From Acidobacteriota bacterium (GTDB lineage Bacteria > Acidobacteriota > Vicinamibacteria > Vicinamibacterales > CAVVIG01), in NCBI GenBank assembly GCA_003222555.1, contig QHWL01000081.1, positions 2,705 to 16,766 of the forward strand: a stretch of DNA of 14,062 nt. The letters are read 5' to 3'. Position 1 is the stretch's first letter. Each line of letters opens with the position of its first letter. Below the pieces are notes generated by a model. It was not told where the DNA came from. It worked only from the letters and a program-made list of their open reading frames with translations, and searched no databases. Made by a program: the position numbers and the translations under genes. Below, in pieces: positions 1 to 7,750 of this stretch.

Positions 1-1294
1 CCCGCTTCGTGTCGGGCGTGATGCCGCGCTGGATCTCGTCGATGATGCGCTGCGGATCCTCGCTGCGCGGGTTGTCCGACGTCACCACGATGACGTCGCT
101 CAACCTGTCCGCGACGGCACCCATCAGCGGACGCTTCGCGCGATCGCGGTCGCCTCCGCAGCCGAACACCGTGATGAGGCGGCCCCGCGCCAGCGGGCGC
201 GCCGTGTCCAGAAGGTTTCTCAAGGCGTCGTCGGTATGGGCGTAGTCGACGACGACCGTGACTTCGTCTTTGGGGCTCGACACGACCTGGAAGCGGCCCG
301 GCACGCCGTCGAGCGCCGTCAATCCCCGTTCAATCGCGTCGAACGGCAACCCGAGTGCAGTCGCCGTCGAGACCGCCGCGAGAATGTTGTACACATTGGG
401 CCGGCCGACGAGCTTCGACTCGACGTGTACCGTTCCCCGCGGAGTTCGGACGTCGAAGGTAAGGCCTTCGAGCGAAAACGACAACGGGCCCGGCGTGATG
501 TCCGCCGGATGATTGATGGCGTAGGTCACGGGCCGGCCCACGATGTCGGTCAGCGCGGCCCCTCGGGGATCGTCGAGATTCACGAGGCTCGGCGCGTCGC
601 GCGGCAACATCTCGAAGAGCCGCCGTTTCGCCTGGAAGTAGCCCTCCATGTCTTGGTGAAAATCGAGATGGTCGCGCGTGAGGTTGGTGAACACCGCGGC
701 CGCAAACCTCGTCCCGTCCACGCGGCGCAGCGACAAAGCGTGCGATGACACTTCCATCGCGCACGCGCCGCAGCCTCGGTCGACCATCTCGCGAAGCAGC
801 CCTTGCACATCTGGCGCTTCCGGCGTTGTGCGCGTCGCTTCGCGTACTTGGTCCCCGATCCGGTAGGCGACCGTCCCGACGACGCCGCAACGGATGCCGG
901 CTGCCTCAAAGATCGACGCGACCAGATGCGCCGTCGTCGTTTTCCCATTCGTGCCGGTGATGCCCACCACCTGCATCTCAGCGCTCGGATGCTGATAGAA
1001 CGCCGCCGCCAGCAGCGCCATCGCGAGCCGCGCGTCCCGGACGGTCGTCCACGGGAACGCGACGTCGGGCGGCGCCGGCTGTTCTGACACAATCGCGACA
1101 GCGCCGCGCTCAATCGCCTGTCCCGCAAACGACACGCCGTCGGCGCGCAGCCCTTTGAGCGCGATGAAGACGTGTCCGGATTTCACGGCGCGCGAGTCGT
1201 ACGCGATGCCGGTGACGGCTCCCCCCGACGGCCGATCAACGCTGTCGGTCAACCCCTGCTCGTGCAGCACGCCGTGGAGTTCGGCCCAGTTCAT
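1..1294 (-). CDS. murE: UDP-N-acetylmuramoyl-tripeptide synthetase MurE (meso-DAP-adding type), 3' end outside window
   Basis: Cytoplasmic Mur ligase that adds the third peptide residue to UDP-MurNAc-L-Ala-D-Glu, using ATP. The reading frame starts at the ATG at 1294 (MNWAELHGVLHEQGL) and stays open to the left edge, giving 431 of about 490 residues. Visible motifs: P-loop GTNGKTT at residues 114-120, EVSSHAL, TNLTRDHLDFH, the ADP-binding-domain motif DYAHTDDAL, and TSDNPRSEDP with DNPR at 407-410. In characterised MurE enzymes DNPR marks specificity for meso-diaminopimelate rather than lysine, so a DAP-type peptidoglycan is predicted. The ATG overlaps the ftsI stop as ATGA, so translation is probably coupled. 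The start is strongly supported because the N-terminus and the overlap agree. The C-terminus and the next dcw genes lie outside the window. Confidence 0.97.
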   Translation of the reverse strand, partial: MNWAELHGVLHEQGLTDSVDRPSGGAVTGIAYDSRAVKSGHVFIALKGLRADGVSFAGQAIERGAVAIVSEQPAPPDVAFPWTTVRDARLAMALLAAAFYQHPSAEMQVVGITGTNGKTTTAHLVASIFEAAGIRCGVVGTVAYRIGDQVREATRTTPEAPDVQGLLREMVDRGCGACAMEVSSHALSLRRVDGTRFAAAVFTNLTRDHLDFHQDMEGYFQAKRRLFEMLPRDAPSLVNLDDPRGAALTDIVGRPVTYAINHPADITPGPLSFSLEGLTFDVRTPRGTVHVESKLVGRPNVYNILAAVSTATALGLPFDAIERGLTALDGVPGRFQVVSSPKDEVTVVVDYAHTDDALRNLLDTARPLARGRLITVFGCGGDRDRAKRPLMGAVADRLSDVIVVTSDNPRSEDPQRIIDEIQRGITPDTKR

Positions 1295-3378
1295 GGTTGC
1301 GGTGCGCTCGAAGGATGCCGAGCCGGTGATCGCTCGAGCGTGACGCGGGACACGCCGCCGGCTTCGAGCGGCGCGCCCGCCGGCGGGTCCTGCGACACGA
1401 CAAAACCGTCGCCTGAGATTCGCGCCGTGAGACCGACCGTCACTAGCTTGCGCATGGCTTCGCGCGCGCTCATCCCGCTCAGGTCGGGCATCGTCGGGGG
1501 AAGGCCATCGGCGACGAAACTGACGAAGGGCCCGGCGGTCTCAGGCGCTGCCGTCTGCCTCCCGGACGCCTCATCGCGACGCGCGACGATAACGGGCGGC
1601 GCCGGGTTCAGCGTCGGGCCGATGCCGAGATAGCGCAGCGTCGATTCCGCGATCCGTCGGAAGATCGGCGCCGCCACCGATCCCCCGAAAAAGGTTCCGG
1701 CGTGCGGCGAGTCGACAACCACGATGATCGCCACGGCGGGATCGCGAGAGGGAAGGAAGCCGACAAACGACGCGTTGTAGTCGGACTTCGAATAACGGCC
1801 GTTGACGAGCTTGGCGGCCGTGCCGGTCTTGCCCGCGATGGTGTAGCCGGGAATCTGGGCTTCCCTGGCCGTGCCGCGCTCGACCACGTCTTCCATGATC
1901 GCGGTGATCAGGGCGGCCGTGTCGCCACCAATCGTCCGTCGAACCACCCTCGGCTGAACCTGGTAGCGGCGATTGCCGTGATACACCGCACGAACCGCGC
2001 GAGGCTCGACCAGCTCGCCTTTATTGGCGACCGCGCTGACAGCGGTGACCATCTGCAACGGCGTGACCCCGACCTGATAGCCCATCGACACCGACGCCAG
2101 CGCGCTCTCGGTCCACTTGGTCGGATCCCAGACGATGCCGGGGCTCTCGCCGGGGAAGTCCGGCGAGACCGGGTGGCCGAAGCCGAACCGCTGGACGTAC
2201 TGGCTGAGCCGCTCGGTTCCTACCAGGAACCCTATCTTGATGGCGCCGACATTGCTCGACTTCACGAGGACGTCGGTGAGCGACAGCCTGCCGTAATCGT
2301 GGGTGTCGCGAACGACGCGCGATCCGATGCGGATCTGGCCGGCTCTCACGTCGATCGGCGCGTCGACCGACAGCACTTTCTCTTCAATCGCGGCCGACGC
2401 GGTGACGACCTTGAAGGTCGAGCCCGGCTCGTACAAGTCCTGCACCGCCCGATTGCGGTGCTCAATTTCCTGCGACTCTCGGTAAGCGGCGTTCGGGTTG
2501 AACGTCGGTTCGTTCGCCATCGCGAGAATTTCGCCGGTGTGCGGGTCGACGATAATCGCGCTGCCCCCGGCCGCACGGTTCTGGGCGACGCCCGCATGAA
2601 GCTCCCGCTCGGCAATGTGTTGCAGGTACTCGTCGATCGTGAGCTCGACGCTCGATCCCGATGTCGGCGGCCGTTCGAAGCGGCTGAACGCGTGGCGCCG
2701 CGCATCGGTGTGGATGAGGACCGTGCCCGGTTTGCCGCGTATCTGCGCGTCGTAAGCATACTCGAGACCACTCAAGCCGACGTTGTCGATGCCGGCCCAG
2801 CCCAGAAGCTGCGCTGCCAGCTCCTTGTTCGGATAGAAGCGGCGGCTCTCTTTGATGAAGCCGACGGCGTCGAGGTTCAACGCGGCCACACGCTGCGCCT
2901 GGTCGGGCGGCACCTGCCGGCGCACGTACGCGAATGCGCGTGACTGACCGAGCCGCTCGGTCAGCGCCTGCCGCTCCCTCTGGGTGCAGTCGCCAAATGC
3001 AATGCAGAGCCTGCCGGCGGCCTCGCCGGCATTGCTGATTTCAGACGGGACGGCGTAAATCGAATCGGCGTCGACGCTCGTGGCGAGCACCCGGCCGTGT
3101 CGATCCAGGATGTCGCCGCGCTTGGCTGGCGCGACGATCGTCCGCATCTGCTGGCGAGCGGCGCGTGTGACCAGATCGGCATGTCGGTAGATCTGCAAGG
3201 AGAGGAGCCGCGCCTCGATGCCGCCCGCCCACACGCCGAGCAGTACCGCAGCGATGAGTGTGCGCCGCCTCAGGGTCGCGCGCCAGTCGTTCGCCGGCTC
3301 GCGCACTCGCGCAATCCGTGCGCCGCCTCGCGTCACGACTCGGCGGATTCGATCGATGGTCACGAGATCGGGGCCCAT
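1291..3378 (-). CDS. ftsI: FtsI/PbpB-type division transpeptidase with C-terminal PASTA domain
   Basis: Class B penicillin-binding protein (695 aa) that cross-links septal peptidoglycan. It is membrane-anchored with the catalytic domain in the periplasm. In order: a basic cytoplasmic N-terminus (1-38), one membrane anchor at about 39-61 (LIAAVLLGVWAGGIEARLLS), a dimerisation domain containing RGDILDRHGRVLA at about 87-99, and the transpeptidase domain. The domain has S320-T-F-K323 (nucleophile serine), S374-S-N376 and K517-T-G519. One PASTA repeat lies at about 628-685 (PDLSGMSAREA ... DPPAGAPL), followed by a short Pro/Ser tail. PASTA domains are typical of Spo-VD/PBP2x-type enzymes and occur in some Gram-negative phyla. 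The gene lies 10 bases after ftsL and overlaps murE by 4. No strong Shine-Dalgarno precedes the ATG at 3378, so the exact start is less sure. A GTG five codons downstream (MGPDL-V) is an alternative. Confidence 0.96.
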   Translation of the reverse strand: MGPDLVTIDRIRRVVTRGGARIARVREPANDWRATLRRRTLIAAVLLGVWAGGIEARLLSLQIYRHADLVTRAARQQMRTIVAPAKRGDILDRHGRVLATSVDADSIYAVPSEISNAGEAAGRLCIAFGDCTQRERQALTERLGQSRAFAYVRRQVPPDQAQRVAALNLDAVGFIKESRRFYPNKELAAQLLGWAGIDNVGLSGLEYAYDAQIRGKPGTVLIHTDARRHAFSRFERPPTSGSSVELTIDEYLQHIAERELHAGVAQNRAAGGSAIIVDPHTGEILAMANEPTFNPNAAYRESQEIEHRNRAVQDLYEPGSTFKVVTASAAIEEKVLSVDAPIDVRAGQIRIGSRVVRDTHDYGRLSLTDVLVKSSNVGAIKIGFLVGTERLSQYVQRFGFGHPVSPDFPGESPGIVWDPTKWTESALASVSMGYQVGVTPLQMVTAVSAVANKGELVEPRAVRAVYHGNRRYQVQPRVVRRTIGGDTAALITAIMEDVVERGTAREAQIPGYTIAGKTGTAAKLVNGRYSKSDYNASFVGFLPSRDPAVAIIVVVDSPHAGTFFGGSVAAPIFRRIAESTLRYLGIGPTLNPAPPVIVARRDEASGRQTAAPETAGPFVSFVADGLPPTMPDLSGMSAREAMRKLVTVGLTARISGDGFVVSQDPPAGAPLEAGGVSRVTLERSPARHPSSAPQP

Positions 3379-3388
3379 ACGCGGGAGG

Positions 3389-3778
3389 TCACCGGAACGC
3401 GACGACCGATTTGGCCGGGGGATCGGCCGGCAGCACCCGTTCGATCACGATGGCGTCCTCTCGCGCGGGTGCGACGAGATGCAGCCGTTTGGTCGCCAGC
3501 GCTTCGATGCGCTTGGGCGACTTCAGCGTCTCGACCTCGAGGCGAAGCTGGCGCGTCAACTCCTCTTCGGCGGCCCGCTCGCGCTCCATCTGCTCGACCT
3601 TGTACCCGTGCCGCAGCAGCTCGAAGTGCTGCCACGCCGAGAACAGCAGGACGAGGACCAGAAAGCTGGCAATGCCTACCGACTTCCAGAGTTCGCGTTG
3701 GCGAGCTCGATCGATTTCGCGGACGATCGGATTGTTGCGAACGTCTTTTTTTATCGCGTATTCGAACGATTCCATCAT
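3389..3778 (-). CDS. ftsL: FtsL-like cell-division protein
   Basis: Small bitopic protein (129 aa) with the layout of FtsL: a charged cytoplasmic segment (1-30), one membrane helix at about 31-50 (VGIASFLVLVLLFSAW), then a periplasmic coiled coil at about 55-87. The segment RIEALATKRLHLVAP follows at 90-104 and resembles the conserved end of the FtsL/DivIC leucine-zipper region. FtsL works with FtsB and FtsQ to activate FtsW/FtsI at the septum. The identification rests mainly on topology and on its place between rsmH and ftsI, because the family is poorly conserved in sequence. Two adjacent ATG codons (3778 and 3775) follow AGGGA. I chose the first. An upstream in-frame ATG at 3808 lies inside the repeat hairpin and would add GC-rich repeat-coded residues, so I rejected it. 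The 287-base repeat-rich gap to rsmH is unusual for this tightly packed cluster. Confidence 0.88.
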   Translation of the reverse strand: MMESFEYAIKKDVRNNPIVREIDRARQRELWKSVGIASFLVLVLLFSAWQHFELLRHGYKVEQMERERAAEEELTRQLRLEVETLKSPKRIEALATKRLHLVAPAREDAIVIERVLPADPPAKSVVAFR

Positions 3779-3786
3779 TTCCCTAT

Positions 3787-3812
3787 GCGCGTGGGGCCCC
3801 ACCCCCACGCGC
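3787..3812 (-). repeat. Perfect 10-bp-stem hairpin in the ftsL leader (family I, 10-6-10)
   Basis: Read on the minus strand, the arms are GCGCGTGGGG and CCCCACGCGC with the loop GTGGGG. The stem has no mismatches. The hairpin ends 8 bases before the ftsL ATG, and the AGGGA ribosome-binding sequence starts just after it, so the folded RNA would sit directly against the translation start. The same architecture and loop recur at 12687-12712 with one compensatory pair swap. No T-tract follows, so it is not an intrinsic terminator in this direction. Confidence 0.85.
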
Positions 3813-3813
3813 T

Positions 3814-4060
3814 AAAAGACCTCGCGCTCGAGCGTAGACTCTCGCGCTCGGGCCAAGGCGCCCCGCCCCACACACGCGCCAAAAGACCTCGCGCTCGAGC
3901 GTAGACTCTCGCGCTCGCGCCAAGGCGCCCCGCCCCACACACGCGCTAAAAGACCTCGCGCTCGAGCGTAGACTCTCGCGCTCCGGCGAAATGGCGCCCC
4001 GCCCCACGCGCATCGGCCACGCGCGCTGTGCTCGAGCGTAGACTCTCGCGCTCGCCTGAA
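3814..4060. repeat. Tandem repeat array, period 67 bp then 70 bp, four core copies
   Basis: The core CTCGAGCGTAGACTCTCGCG recurs at 3827, 3894, 3961 and 4031, giving spacings of 67, 67 and 70 bases. The preceding AAAAGACCTCGCG is present in the first three copies (3814, 3881, 3948), and the segment between cores (GGCGCCCCGCCCCAC) also repeats. The core contains the palindrome CGCTCGAGCG. The array fills the gap between rsmH and ftsL inside the dcw cluster. A minus-strand open frame runs through it (3783-4013), but its arginine/alanine-rich translation simply mirrors the repeats, so I do not call it a gene. I do not recognise the element as a named family. Confidence 0.9.
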
Positions 4061-4065
4061 GGGCT

Positions 4066-4953
4066 CTACGCTAGGCGCTCCGCCGCGCGGAGCTTCGCGC
4101 TTCGGGCCCGCGGGTTTCGCCGCAGTTCGTCGTCGCCGGCAACGACGGGCCGTTTCGTCAGAACCTTGACGGCCGCGTCGCGACTGTGCTCGAGCGCCCG
4201 AAACGTGTGCTTCACGATCCGATCTTCAAGCGAATGAAACGTGATCACAACCAGCCGGGCGCCGGCGCGGAGCCGCCGCGCGGCCGCTTCGAGGAATCGA
4301 TCGAGGCCTTCGAGCTCGCGGTTCACCCAGATGCGCAAGGCCTGAAACGTCCGCGTGGCCGGGTCGATCCGCATGTAGCCGCGCCGCGGGATCGCCCTTC
4401 GCACGATCGACGCGAGGCGCCCCGTGGTATCGACTGGCGCCTCGCGCCGCGCGTCGACGAGGGCCCGCGCGATCCGGCGCGAGAACCGTTCCTCACCGTA
4501 GGCAAAAATCGCGTCGGCGAGTTCCCGCTCGGTCGAGCGGGCGACCAAATCGGCCGCCGTCTCGCCGCCGCCTCTGTCCATCCGCATGTCGAGCGGCTCG
4601 TCGCGCTGAAAGCTGAACCCGCGGCCTGGCGCATCGAACTGCAGCGACGACACGCCGAGATCGGCCAGCGCACCGTCGACGAGCGTCACCCCCCGCGCGT
4701 CGAGGACGGCGTCGATCGCGCGGTAATCGGCGTGAACGAGCTCGACGCGATCGCGCCAGGCCGCGAGCGCTTCCTTTGCGAGCGCCAGCGCCTCCTCGTC
4801 GCGATCGAGGCCGATGAGGCGCGTCGCGCCGCCGTCCAGGAGCGCGCGTGCATGGCCGCCGAGGCCGACCGTGCAGTCGACAAACAGCCCGCCGCGCTCC
4901 GGCTGCAGATGCTGCAACACCTCGGCGGCGAGCACGGGGATGTGGCCGTCCAT
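4066..4953 (-). CDS. rsmH: 16S rRNA (cytosine(1402)-N(4))-methyltransferase RsmH
   Basis: SAM-dependent enzyme (295 aa, a little short of the usual ~310) that N4-methylates C1402 in the 16S rRNA decoding centre. It was formerly called MraW. The N-terminus MDGHIPVLAAEVL is the family's conserved opening and fixes the start at 4953. The open frame extends 29 codons further upstream, but that part overlaps mraZ and is arginine-rich. Motifs: DCTVGLGGHARALL at 26-39 (SAM-binding), DGALADLGVSSLQFD at about 93-107, GFSFQRDEPLDMRMD at 112-126, ITFHSLEDRIVKHTF at about 237-251, and RSAKLRAAER at the C-terminus. The ATG shares one base with the mraZ stop (TGATG), so translation is coupled. The 3' end abuts the tandem repeat array. 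Confidence 0.97.
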   Translation of the reverse strand: MDGHIPVLAAEVLQHLQPERGGLFVDCTVGLGGHARALLDGGATRLIGLDRDEEALALAKEALAAWRDRVELVHADYRAIDAVLDARGVTLVDGALADLGVSSLQFDAPGRGFSFQRDEPLDMRMDRGGGETAADLVARSTERELADAIFAYGEERFSRRIARALVDARREAPVDTTGRLASIVRRAIPRRGYMRIDPATRTFQALRIWVNRELEGLDRFLEAAARRLRAGARLVVITFHSLEDRIVKHTFRALEHSRDAAVKVLTKRPVVAGDDELRRNPRARSAKLRAAERLA

Positions 4954-5393
4954 CAAATGCCGAACTCCGACAGAGCGCGCGCGTCGTCGTCGGTGTACGG
5001 CTCGCGCTGCAGCTTGTTGAGGAACCGATCGTGATTCCACACATCGAGGCAGTTGTACTGGCCCACCACGTCCACGTCGCCGGCCATCGTCGCGGCGTCA
5101 CGCAGGCGAACCGGGATGATGACGCGGCCCTGGGCGTCGAGCTCGGCGGCTTGTCCGAAGTAGTTCACGCGATCCAGATAGCGCAGCCTCGATGGATGCG
5201 TCGAAGGCATCGCGCCGAGCTTCTGTTCGATCTCGAGCCAGACAGGCAACGGATAGACGCGGACGTACTCGCCAGTAAGACTTGTCAGGAACAATTCGCG
5301 GCCGTACTTGCTCTCGAGCAGAGCGCGAAAAGTATTGGGGACCTTGAGTCGCCCTTTGTCATCGATGCGAGCCGGCGCGTTGCCCCTAAACAC
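4953..5393 (-). CDS. mraZ: Transcriptional regulator MraZ
   Basis: DNA-binding AbrB-like regulator (146 aa), first gene of the dcw cluster. In studied bacteria it forms a ring-shaped oligomer and represses its own operon. The two internal repeats of the family are visible: DDKGRLKVPNTFR at 11-23 and DAQGRVIIPVRLR at 86-98, each with the D-x-x-G-R signature. The start is a GTG at 5393 giving MFRGN, preceded by AGAGG with a 6-base spacer. No earlier start is sensible because promoter and operator sequence follow immediately upstream. It is transcribed from the promoter at 5442-5470 and is probably autoregulated through the repeats at 5412-5436. Confidence 0.97.
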   Translation of the reverse strand: MFRGNAPARIDDKGRLKVPNTFRALLESKYGRELFLTSLTGEYVRVYPLPVWLEIEQKLGAMPSTHPSRLRYLDRVNYFGQAAELDAQGRVIIPVRLRDAATMAGDVDVVGQYNCLDVWNHDRFLNKLQREPYTDDDARALSEFGI

Positions 5394-5411
5394 ACCAAAC
5401 CTCTTCTATCG

Positions 5412-5436
5412 CTCCATTTTTTTCCACAAAACTCCA
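5412..5436 (-). promoter_or_regulatory. Predicted MraZ operator: three TGGAR boxes at 10-bp period
   Basis: On the minus strand the leader reads TGGAG, 5 bases, TGGAA, 5 bases, TGGAG (boxes at 5432-5436, 5422-5426 and 5412-5416). The exact 10-bp period places all three on one face of the helix. Known MraZ operators (E. coli) are TGGGN direct repeats with 5-base spacers upstream of mraZ, so the layout matches with A in place of the third G. The boxes cover the expected transcription start and lie between the -10 element and the ribosome-binding site, which suits a repressor that blocks initiation or early elongation. Confidence 0.8.
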
Positions 5437-5441
5437 CACAA

Positions 5442-5470
5442 ATGTTAAGAGACCCTCCAAGGCATGTCAA
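5442..5470 (-). promoter_or_regulatory. Sigma-70-type promoter of the mraZ operon
   Basis: Minus strand: -35 TTGACA (5465-5470, perfect consensus), a 17-base spacer, then -10 TAACAT (5442-5447, 4 of 6). The expected start point near 5435 falls in the first MraZ box. It is the only consensus-like promoter seen on the minus strand and would drive mraZ to murE and beyond. Confidence 0.75.
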
Positions 5471-5515
5471 CCGCAAAATCTAGTCGGTCAGCAAGTTAGA
5501 CCAAATATTCGCTTT

Positions 5516-5545
5516 TTGATCGTTGTCTTGGTCGTTCGATAAAAT
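5516..5545 (+). promoter_or_regulatory. Candidate promoter of the ychF-glycosyltransferase operon
   Basis: Plus strand: TTGATC (5516-5521), an 18-base spacer, then TAAAAT (5540-5545, 5 of 6). The expected start is near 5552, leaving a leader of about 45 bases before the ATG at 5597. It is divergent from the mraZ promoter, with 45 bases between the two -35 elements. The surrounding sequence is much richer in A+T than the genes. A weak GGGGT precedes the ATG. Confidence 0.55.
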
Positions 5546-5596
5546 GGGGCCCGCTGGCTCAAAAATCGCGCGTGCTACCATGCGGGGTTTACACCA

Positions 5597-6706
5597 ATGC
5601 TTCGCGCTGCACTCATTGGCCTCGGGTCGAGCGGCAAAACGACACTGTTTCAATTGATGACGAGCGCCAAAGAGAGCGCCCGCGCCGCCCACGGCAAAGG
5701 TGAGGCCTTCATCGGGATTTCGAAGGTGCCCGACCCGCGCCTCGACCGGCTGACCGCGATGTACAACCCGCGAAAACGGGTGCCGGCGACCGTGGAATTC
5801 TCCGACCTCGCAGTACCCGCCGGGACGAGCGGCGCACAGGCCCTCGTCGACGTGGTGGCGTACAAGAACGCCGATGCGCTCGTCCATGTCCTCCGCGCGT
5901 TTCAGGACCCGGCGGTGCCTCATCCGTCCGGGTCGATCGACCCGGCGCGCGACGCCCAATCGATGGAAGACGAGCTGATCCTGGCCGACCTCGGTGTCGC
6001 CGAGCGGCGGTTGGAGCGTCTGGAGAAGGATCTCAAGAAAAGCCGATCGGCCGAGCTCGAACGCGAGCGCGACGTCGTCACGGTATGCCGTGCGGCGCTC
6101 GAAGAAGGTCGCCCTTTGCGCGCACTGGATCTCAAGGGCGACGATCTGAAGCAGCTCCGCGGTTTTCAGTTTCTTTCCGCCAAGCCACTCCTCATCGTGA
6201 TCAACCTGGATGAAGCGCAACTGGCCGACGGGGCTGAAGGGGCGACCGAGATCGATCGGGCGGCGGGAGCGGCGGGCCTGACGCCGTTTCTGTCGCGCGC
6301 GGCGACCGCCGCCGTCGCGGTGTGCGCGAAGATCGAGCTGGAGATCGCGCAGCTCGACGCCGCCGACGCCGCCGCATTTCTGTCCGATCTGGGCCTGAAG
6401 GAATCGGGCCTCGACCGGGTGATCCGCGCCAGCTACGAGCTGCTCGGGTATATTTCGTTCTTCACGGTCGGCGACGACGAGTGCCGCGCGTGGTCGATTC
6501 CGCGGCACACGCCCGCACAGCTCGCCGCCGGCGAGATTCACAGCGACATCGCGCGGGGGTTCATTCGCGCGGAAGTGGTCGGCTACGATTCTCTGATCGC
6601 GCGCGGCTCGATGGCCGCGTGCCGCGATCGCGGTGAGGTCCGGCTCGAAGGCAAGGACTACATCGTGCAGGACGGCGACATTATCAACTTCCGCTTCGCC
6701 ACGTGA
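5597..6706 (+). CDS. Divergent YchF/OLA1-family P-loop ATPase with TGS domain
   Basis: Cytoplasmic nucleotide-binding protein (369 aa, near the usual ~363). The P-loop is GLGSSGKTT at 8-16. The helical insertion is charged and probably coiled coil at about 125-160. NLDE at 203-206 sits where YchF has its N-x-x-E base-recognition motif, which in YchF replaces the NKxD of GTPases and favours ATP. The C-terminal third is a clear YchF TGS domain, with SFFTVGDDECRAW, EIHSDIARGFIRAEVV, and RLEGKDYIVQDGDIINFRF at the end. Differences from standard YchF: the NVGKS P-loop is replaced by SSGKT, and the DxxG switch motif is not evident (FSDLAVPAG at 68-76). It may be a paralogue of the housekeeping ychF, so I give no symbol. 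It heads the glycan operon and overlaps the next start as GTGA. Confidence 0.9.
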   Translation: MLRAALIGLGSSGKTTLFQLMTSAKESARAAHGKGEAFIGISKVPDPRLDRLTAMYNPRKRVPATVEFSDLAVPAGTSGAQALVDVVAYKNADALVHVLRAFQDPAVPHPSGSIDPARDAQSMEDELILADLGVAERRLERLEKDLKKSRSAELERERDVVTVCRAALEEGRPLRALDLKGDDLKQLRGFQFLSAKPLLIVINLDEAQLADGAEGATEIDRAAGAAGLTPFLSRAATAAVAVCAKIELEIAQLDAADAAAFLSDLGLKESGLDRVIRASYELLGYISFFTVGDDECRAWSIPRHTPAQLAAGEIHSDIARGFIRAEVVGYDSLIARGSMAACRDRGEVRLEGKDYIVQDGDIINFRFAT

Positions 6707-7746
6707 TTCGCACCATTGTCGTTTGTGAGGCCCAGGTGCCGTTCGTGCACGGCGGCGCGGAATTACACGTCCGCGGTCTGGTCGCCGAGCTGCGCCGTCA
6801 CGGGTATCGCGCCGAACGCGTGTCGATGCCATTCAAGTGGTATCCGAAGGAAGCGCTTCTCGCCCATGCGGCTGCGTGGCGGATGGTCGACCTCTCGGAG
6901 AGCAACGGGGAGTCGATCGACCTCGTCATCGCGACGAAGTTTCCAACCTACTTCGTGCGCCATCCGAACAAGGTCACCTGGCTGTTCCATCAGTACCGGG
7001 CGATCTACGATCTGTGCGGCACCGTCTACAGCGAGTTCGATCAGACGGAACCGGACGTCCGCCTGCGCGACACCCTCATGCGCCTGGATCGCGAAATGCT
7101 CGGCGAATCGGCGCGCCTCTTCAGCAACGCCCGTAACACGGCGGCGCGGCTCGCCCGGTACAACGGTCTGACCGCCGAACCTCTGTACCATCCGCCGCCG
7201 CTGGCCGGTAAACTGAGAGCGGGACCGCTCGGCGACTACGTTTTGTCGGTCGGCCGGCTGGAAACGGTCAAGCGCGTCGATTTGATCGTCGGCGCGCTGG
7301 CGCACGCCGATCGCTCCGTGCGGCTCATCGTGGTCGGCGAGGGCCCGCTGCGGCGGCCGCTCGAAGAGCAGGCGGCGGACATTGGCGTCGCCGATCGCGT
7401 CACGTGGGCGGGCGGCGTCGACCAGCAACAGCTCGTCGATCTCTATGCCGGTGCGCTCGCCGTGGTCTTTCCGCCTTACGACGAAGATTACGGGTACATC
7501 ACCCTCGAGGCCTTCCTTGCGCGGAAGCCGGTCGTCACGACGACCGACGCCGGGGGGCCGCTGGAATTTGTCGAAAATGCGGTGACGGGACTCGTGACCG
7601 ATCCGCGCTCGGAAGCGCTTGGCGCCGCCATCTCGCGCCTCGCCGCCGATCGTCGCCTCGCCGCGTCGTTGGGCGACGCCGGGTACGATCGCGCGCGGTC
7701 GATCACCTGGGAGGGCGTCGTCGAACGTCTCGTCGCCGATCCGTGA
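6703..7746 (+). CDS. GT4-family glycosyltransferase
   Basis: GT-B fold glycosyltransferase (347 aa), probably retaining, transferring a sugar from a nucleotide-sugar donor onto a glycan or lipid acceptor at the inner face of the membrane. An N-terminal acceptor domain carries VPFVHGGAELHVRGL (12-26). The donor domain carries VLSVGRLETVKRVDLIV (about 180-196), VVGEGP (210-215), and the E-x7-E motif between E261 and E269 in YDEDYGYITLEAF. It ends with TDAGGPLEFV (281-290). There are no membrane helices. The start is a GTG overlapping the ychF stop by 4 bases. Sugar donor and acceptor cannot be read from the sequence. Confidence 0.93.
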   Translation: MIRTIVVCEAQVPFVHGGAELHVRGLVAELRRHGYRAERVSMPFKWYPKEALLAHAAAWRMVDLSESNGESIDLVIATKFPTYFVRHPNKVTWLFHQYRAIYDLCGTVYSEFDQTEPDVRLRDTLMRLDREMLGESARLFSNARNTAARLARYNGLTAEPLYHPPPLAGKLRAGPLGDYVLSVGRLETVKRVDLIVGALAHADRSVRLIVVGEGPLRRPLEEQAADIGVADRVTWAGGVDQQQLVDLYAGALAVVFPPYDEDYGYITLEAFLARKPVVTTTDAGGPLEFVENAVTGLVTDPRSEALGAAISRLAADRRLAASLGDAGYDRARSITWEGVVERLVADP

Positions 7747-7750
7747 TGTC

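Noticed and set aside
1702..2943. Plus-strand 413-codon frame over ftsI
   Set aside because: It is antisense to an intact transpeptidase with all catalytic motifs. The Arg/Asp/Val-rich composition is typical of a shadow frame.
3783..4013. Minus-strand open frame in the rsmH-ftsL gap
   Set aside because: Its Arg/Ala/Ser-rich translation is produced by the tandem repeat, has no domain features and lacks a ribosome-binding site.
3814..4060. CRISPR array
   Set aside because: The whole 67-bp unit is repeated including the stretches between cores, so there are no unique spacers.
5486..5502. GGTC...GACC imperfect palindrome between the divergent promoters
   Set aside because: Only four end pairs match, which is too weak to propose an operator.
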